A stretch of 64,000 nt of DNA from Andrena cerasifolii (taxonomy: Eukaryota; Arthropoda; Insecta; Hymenoptera; Andrenidae): positions 14,260,001 to 14,324,000 of the forward strand of contig NC_135126.1 in assembly GCF_050908995.1 (NCBI RefSeq). The letters run 5' to 3'. Both the position numbers and the translations under genes were made by a program. Within the stretch, counting starts at the first letter, position 1. The number at the start of each line of letters is the position of its first letter. Below are positions 60,308 to 64,000 of the stretch, piece after piece. Below the pieces are notes generated by a model, which saw nothing but the letters and a program-made list of their open reading frames with translations, had not been told where the DNA came from and did not search any database.

Positions 60308-63300
60308 TCAAAGCGCTTTCTCCTTAAACCGCGCCACGTAGCTTTGAATAAACGGCAGTCTATAAACTCGCAAAGAGGCAACGGACCCAGCGCACGCACC
60401 GACCCAATACACTATTACGTGCTCCACAAAAGAAGTTCCCAAACATCCGTATTTCAGGGAGGTTGCCAGCGCGGGATTAAAGTAGCCACCAGAATAATCG
60501 AAAGCTGGAAACAGTACGAAAACAGGCGGAACGTCAACACGGGCAAATATTGGGAAGCGGAGACTTTTAGGGGCGGCAAATTTTGGGAAGCGGAGAATTT
60601 TGGGGGTGGCAAATTTTGGGGAGCGTGCAAATCTTGAGAAACGGAGAATTTTAGGGGCGGTAAATTTTAGGGAGCGTGCAAATCTTGGGAAGGGAACAAT
60701 TTTTTTGGGGTGGGGGTGGAAAATTTTGGGAAGTGGCAAATTTTGAGGAGCGGCAAATTTTGGGAAGTGGCAAATTTTGGGAAGTGGCAAATTTTGAGGA
60801 GCGGCAAATTTTGGGAAGCGGAGAATTTTGGGGGTGGCAAATTTTGGGGAGCGGGAAAATCTTGGGAAACGGAGAATTTTGGGGGCGGCAAATTTTAGGG
60901 AGCGTGTAAATCTTGGGAAGAGAACAATTTTTTTGGGGTGGGGGTGGAAAATTTTGGGAAGTGGCAAATTTTGAGGAGCGGCAAATTTTGGGAAGTGGCA
61001 AATTTTGGGAAGTGGCAAATTTTGGGAAGTGGCAAATTTTGGGAAGCGGCAAATCTTGGGAAACGGAGAATTTTGGGGGCGGCAAATTTTAGGGAGCGTG
61101 TAAATCTTGGGAAGCGAACAATTTTTTGGGGTGGGGGCGGAAAATTTTGGGAAGTGGCAAATTTTGAGGAGCGGCAAATTTTGGGAAGTGGCAAATTTTG
61201 GGAAGCGGCAAATTTTGGAGAGCGTGAAAATTTTGGAAAGCGAACAATTTTGAGGGGCGGCAAATTTTAAGGAACGGCAAATTTTGGGGAGCGGCAAATT
61301 TTGAGCGAAAGAAATAGGAAAATGTTTAAACACAGAAGCTTGACACAACTTTAAAAACAATTCACTTTTTCTCCTGTAGCGAAGTAGCAATGACACAGAT
61401 GTGAGTTGCCATATTGAATTAATTTTGAAAATGTCTCGACTGTTTTAAATTAAAATATTTGATGATATTTCGCGAGGGCGGCAGACGCTTGTTAGCGTAG
61501 AAGCGGCAAATCTTCAAATCCGCCCCTGTTACGAAGCATTACTGTATAATGTAATAGTAATATATCAAATGAATGGGATGTCTATGCTTATATACGCGTT
61601 ATCTAGCTTACACGTGATGAAATATCGATAATACTTATGAATGTATATTTCAAGGAGATGGAATATAATAAATTAATCAAACCTGCAATAACCAAACTGG
61701 TCCCAATGAAAGAATCGATAATGATGCTGAACTTTGAATTTATCTCGCTTAAACCGCGCGAAACCACCCTGTATACACAAGTTGCAATGCATTCGATAAA
61801 CGCCCCGAATATCACAGGCACCTTGAAAACGGAAAAAAGTTTATTGCACACGCAAAAATAGATAATTCACAATTATAATATTATGGCCTTTGTAATTAGT
61901 ACCAGAGAAACACATTACAGTTTTAGCAACCCTTAGAAAAGTATGGTGTTTCCAATTAAATAAAAACACAGTATTAACATTTCGCCTGGTAGCCTCCAGT
62001 GTTAGTGTTAAAAGTACTAATTTTGTTACATTATATATAGAAGGTAATGAAATTCGGTTTTAACACATTCGAATCGTATACAATAGTTAATTGGCCCCCA
62101 CGTATTACGCAAATCCGATTTAAATGGACTGTGTAAACAAAATAGGATTTAAATTGACCTTAACTAATTAAAAAAATGATAAATAAATAACGATTTAACC
62201 GTGAACTATTTTCGATTTCGAATGCATACGACCAGAATAATGAACATCCAATTCGAATGTGTTAAAATAGTTCATCGAAGAGAAAGTGCTACATCCTTAC
62301 TTGTAAATCGGTAGTGCAGTCTTCAAACGCTCTGTTTTTGTGCGTCGTAACAATTTCCAGTGCCCAGAGCAACTGAATGTATCTAAAAACGGCTAGGCCA
62401 CCGACAAGTTCGACCCATATCAGAAGGAATGCATCGCGCACCGATTTCTTCCCCTCGACGACGTCCTCGATGTGTGTATAGGGGCAAGCGGTTGCGTCGC
62501 CCCAGTTCATGGACCACCAAATCGTCAGTACGAACAGAAATAGACCGTACATGGAGACACCCCAGTTATCAGCAACTAAGGTTCAACGTTAAATTTGTAA
62601 TAGTAAATTTTAATGGATTTTAGATTGGTAAAAAAAAAACAACATCTTCATTTAAATAAATAGCGTTCACCTAATCGATATGATCTACCCAAAGATCCTC
62701 AATATGATACTAATTGTAGAGAAATATCTCCTATAAGATGAAACGAACAAAGTAGGTACTAATATTTAACTTCAACCCCTCCAGATCTGTGACCATGAAC
62801 GTCTTCTATTTTATCGATGATCGCGACCTTCACTCTCTACCTCTACCACTTAAACCTAACTATCGAAGGTCTCCTTTCGTATAAATTCCTGTATAAAACT
62901 ACCTGACACTTTTTGAATGGAACAAACATATCTAAAAGGTAGCGGTAAGATTTATGGAAATTCGTGAAATAATTTCAAAGGGGACGCAGTTCATTCCAAA
63001 ATTGTAGTTTCAATTATAGTCTACCCCATTAAACTCTCATGCGACACTGCGCACCCCGTATAATGACGTTTGCTATAAACTCCAACAAGTTTCTTTAAGG
63101 CTGAATTATTCATCTCTAGAGCAAATGACCAAAAACTCGTATAATAATTCACATGGTAAGAAACTTACTTATTATCAGTTCGAAACATGCCCCGCAAAGT
63201 TCACCGGTAGCAATAGCTTCTAAAAATAGGGACCTTACGAACGGATCTCGTACATAATAGTCCACGTATCTTCTCATCCAATAAGCTATAAGACTTGTCA

Positions 63301-63349
63301 GTACAATGTACAGCCCCGAAACTGCTAAAGCGAGCACTGTTGCAGCCAT
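60308..63349 (-). CDS. Aquaporin-11/12-like (unorthodox) aquaporin
   Basis: Four coding exons on the minus strand: 63349-63169, 62575-62301, 61821-61683, 60504-60308; 263 aa, the usual size for AQP11/12. Junction phases 1, 0 and 1 all agree. The first exon encodes an N-terminal membrane segment and FLEAIATGELCGACFELI. Exon 2 contains the first pore box region, GDATACPYTHIEDVVEG, where the standard Asn-Pro-Ala is replaced by Cys-Pro-Tyr, and WVELVGGLAVFRYIQLLW. Exon 3 has EC.AT.VYR and IDSFIG. Exon 4 has the second box in SGGYFNPALATSLKYGC followed by VIVYWVGACAGS. A non-standard first box with a normal second one is a hallmark of the AQP11/12 group, which is mostly intracellular and transports water, glycerol or peroxide in different animals. 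The gene is tail-to-tail with norpA. Confidence 0.9.
60522..61528. mobile_element. hAT-like element with expanded internal minisatellite, about 1.0 kb
   Basis: The right end AAATCCGCCCCTG and the adjoining 200 bp (from GAGCGAAAGAAATAGGAAAA) match the elements at 24.2 and 42.4 kb. The left end is reduced to ACAGGCGGAACG. Flanking 8-mers GTACGAAA / TTACGAAG agree at 6 of 8. It fills most of the last aquaporin intron; its left border is about 17 bp from that intron's AG. Confidence 0.65.
60548..61300. repeat. Minisatellite with 18-20-bp units and a 200-bp higher-order repeat
   Basis: About 40 copies of a motif like TTTTGGGAAGCGGCAAA, with variants (GGGGAGC, GGAAGTGGC). A longer block marked by GAACAATTTTTTTGGGGTGG recurs at about 60,695, 60,922 and 61,117, showing a higher-order repeat of about 195-227 bp. 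The array lacks stop codons in several frames, giving long spurious frames, including 362 codons on the minus strand running into the last aquaporin exon. Confidence 0.95.
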
Positions 63350-64000
63350 TCCGCTGGTTGGGTGTATGCAAGCTCAATGGGAGTACTACAAAGTAAATAA
63401 ATCATACAGGAATATCATTCATAATGTCTTCCCTATTTTAAAAGAAAAAATGATAGAACATTGACATCTGTTCCCGTGAAAATTACGACGCTCTTTAAAA
63501 AAGAATTGCAGGGTAATAAAAAAAAAGTTAAGTGAACATAAATTACGCGTCGATCTAAAAGAGGAATGTAACGTTGCTACGTTAAAATACAGTTCACTGG
63601 CCGATGGATTTGCTAGCCATCGCTTGTTAACATCGAAATACACGTAGAAACTGTAAATAGCGGGAAGCTAAAACAAGGTCATTATGCAACGGTGCACAAT
63701 CATTCGGCAAACTATGGTTTCACCCGTTTCTCCTGGCTGTTGCGGGCGAATTGTAAACTTACGTGTCTATCATCGAATTTCACTCGCTTCTGTCATCTCC
63801 TTCTTGATAGAGTTTCGCCACGTCCACACAACACTCGGAAACTATTTCTCGATCCTTTCCTTCGCGCGCGCCCCGAGATTTTACTTAACAGTTATTTAAA
63901 ACTGACCAGTGTAATTGAATATATCCGCGTGGATATGTCGCGTGGCTTTAAATAGCTGGTCTCCCAAATTACCTGCTTCAGCATCGGCATCGTTGTTAAA
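63350..64000. other. Upstream region of the aquaporin gene
   Basis: AT-rich sequence with no recognised gene. It should contain the minus-strand promoter and 5' UTR of the aquaporin. No clear TATA box was identified, and short plus-strand frames at 63.68-63.95 kb have no recognisable content. Confidence 0.4.

Noticed and set aside
60308..61396. A 362-codon minus-strand open frame made of SLPKICRFPKFA-like repeats
   Set aside because: It is the minisatellite read through into the last aquaporin exon. The array lacks stops in several frames, and the splice acceptor at 60,505-60,506 joins the last exon to the real upstream exon in frame.
1..64000. CRISPR arrays, bacterial operons, prophage or other prokaryotic systems
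   Set aside because: The sequence is spliced animal DNA; the tandem arrays have no unique spacers between repeats.

Overview
The window is insect nuclear DNA, AT-rich and intron-rich, with GT-AG introns. Three genes can be read end to end, and their closest recognised relatives are fly genes: the SLC6 transporter inebriated, the phototransduction phospholipase norpA, and an insect aquaporin-11/12-like protein. The repeat content (many short inverted-repeat elements, hAT/piggyBac/mariner-type relics) would suit a hymenopteran, but the order cannot be fixed from the sequence. Exon coordinates were set by hand: every junction listed keeps the reading frame and continues the family alignment.

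Layout. 1-13.7 kb: mostly non-coding and repeat-rich. It holds a minus-strand TATA promoter with a five-codon first exon (about 2.69-2.92 kb) whose gene continues off or towards the left edge, several transposon relics and a 28-bp tandem array. 13.7-39.6 kb: inebriated (ine), plus strand, 11 coding exons, 876 aa, including the long cytoplasmic N-terminus. Its introns carry MITEs, microsatellites, a 30-bp minisatellite and, in intron 2 on the minus strand, a 5S rRNA-like sequence. 39.6-44.5 kb: intergenic, with several inverted-repeat elements and a minisatellite-bearing hAT-like element. 44.5-59.6 kb: norpA-type PLC-beta, plus strand, 20 coding exons, 1086 aa. 60.3-63.3 kb: an aquaporin-11/12-like gene, minus strand, 4 coding exons, 263 aa, tail-to-tail with norpA.

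The genes do not form an operon. Functionally, norpA is the eye PLC that hydrolyses PIP2 downstream of rhodopsin/Gq; ine is a plasma-membrane Na+/Cl--coupled solute transporter affecting neuronal excitability and fluid balance; the aquaporin belongs to the unorthodox intracellular class. Their adjacency is a fact of this window and implies no shared pathway.

The most unusual items are (1) a 5S rRNA-derived sequence with conserved internal promoter motifs but rebuilt, still-pairing helices, (2) a hAT-like family in which two of three copies have grown internal minisatellites, one of them inserted about 17 bp from a splice acceptor of the aquaporin gene, (3) nested hAT MITEs with exact 8-bp target duplications, and (4) a norpA C-terminus where the INAD-linking cysteine position is phenylalanine.
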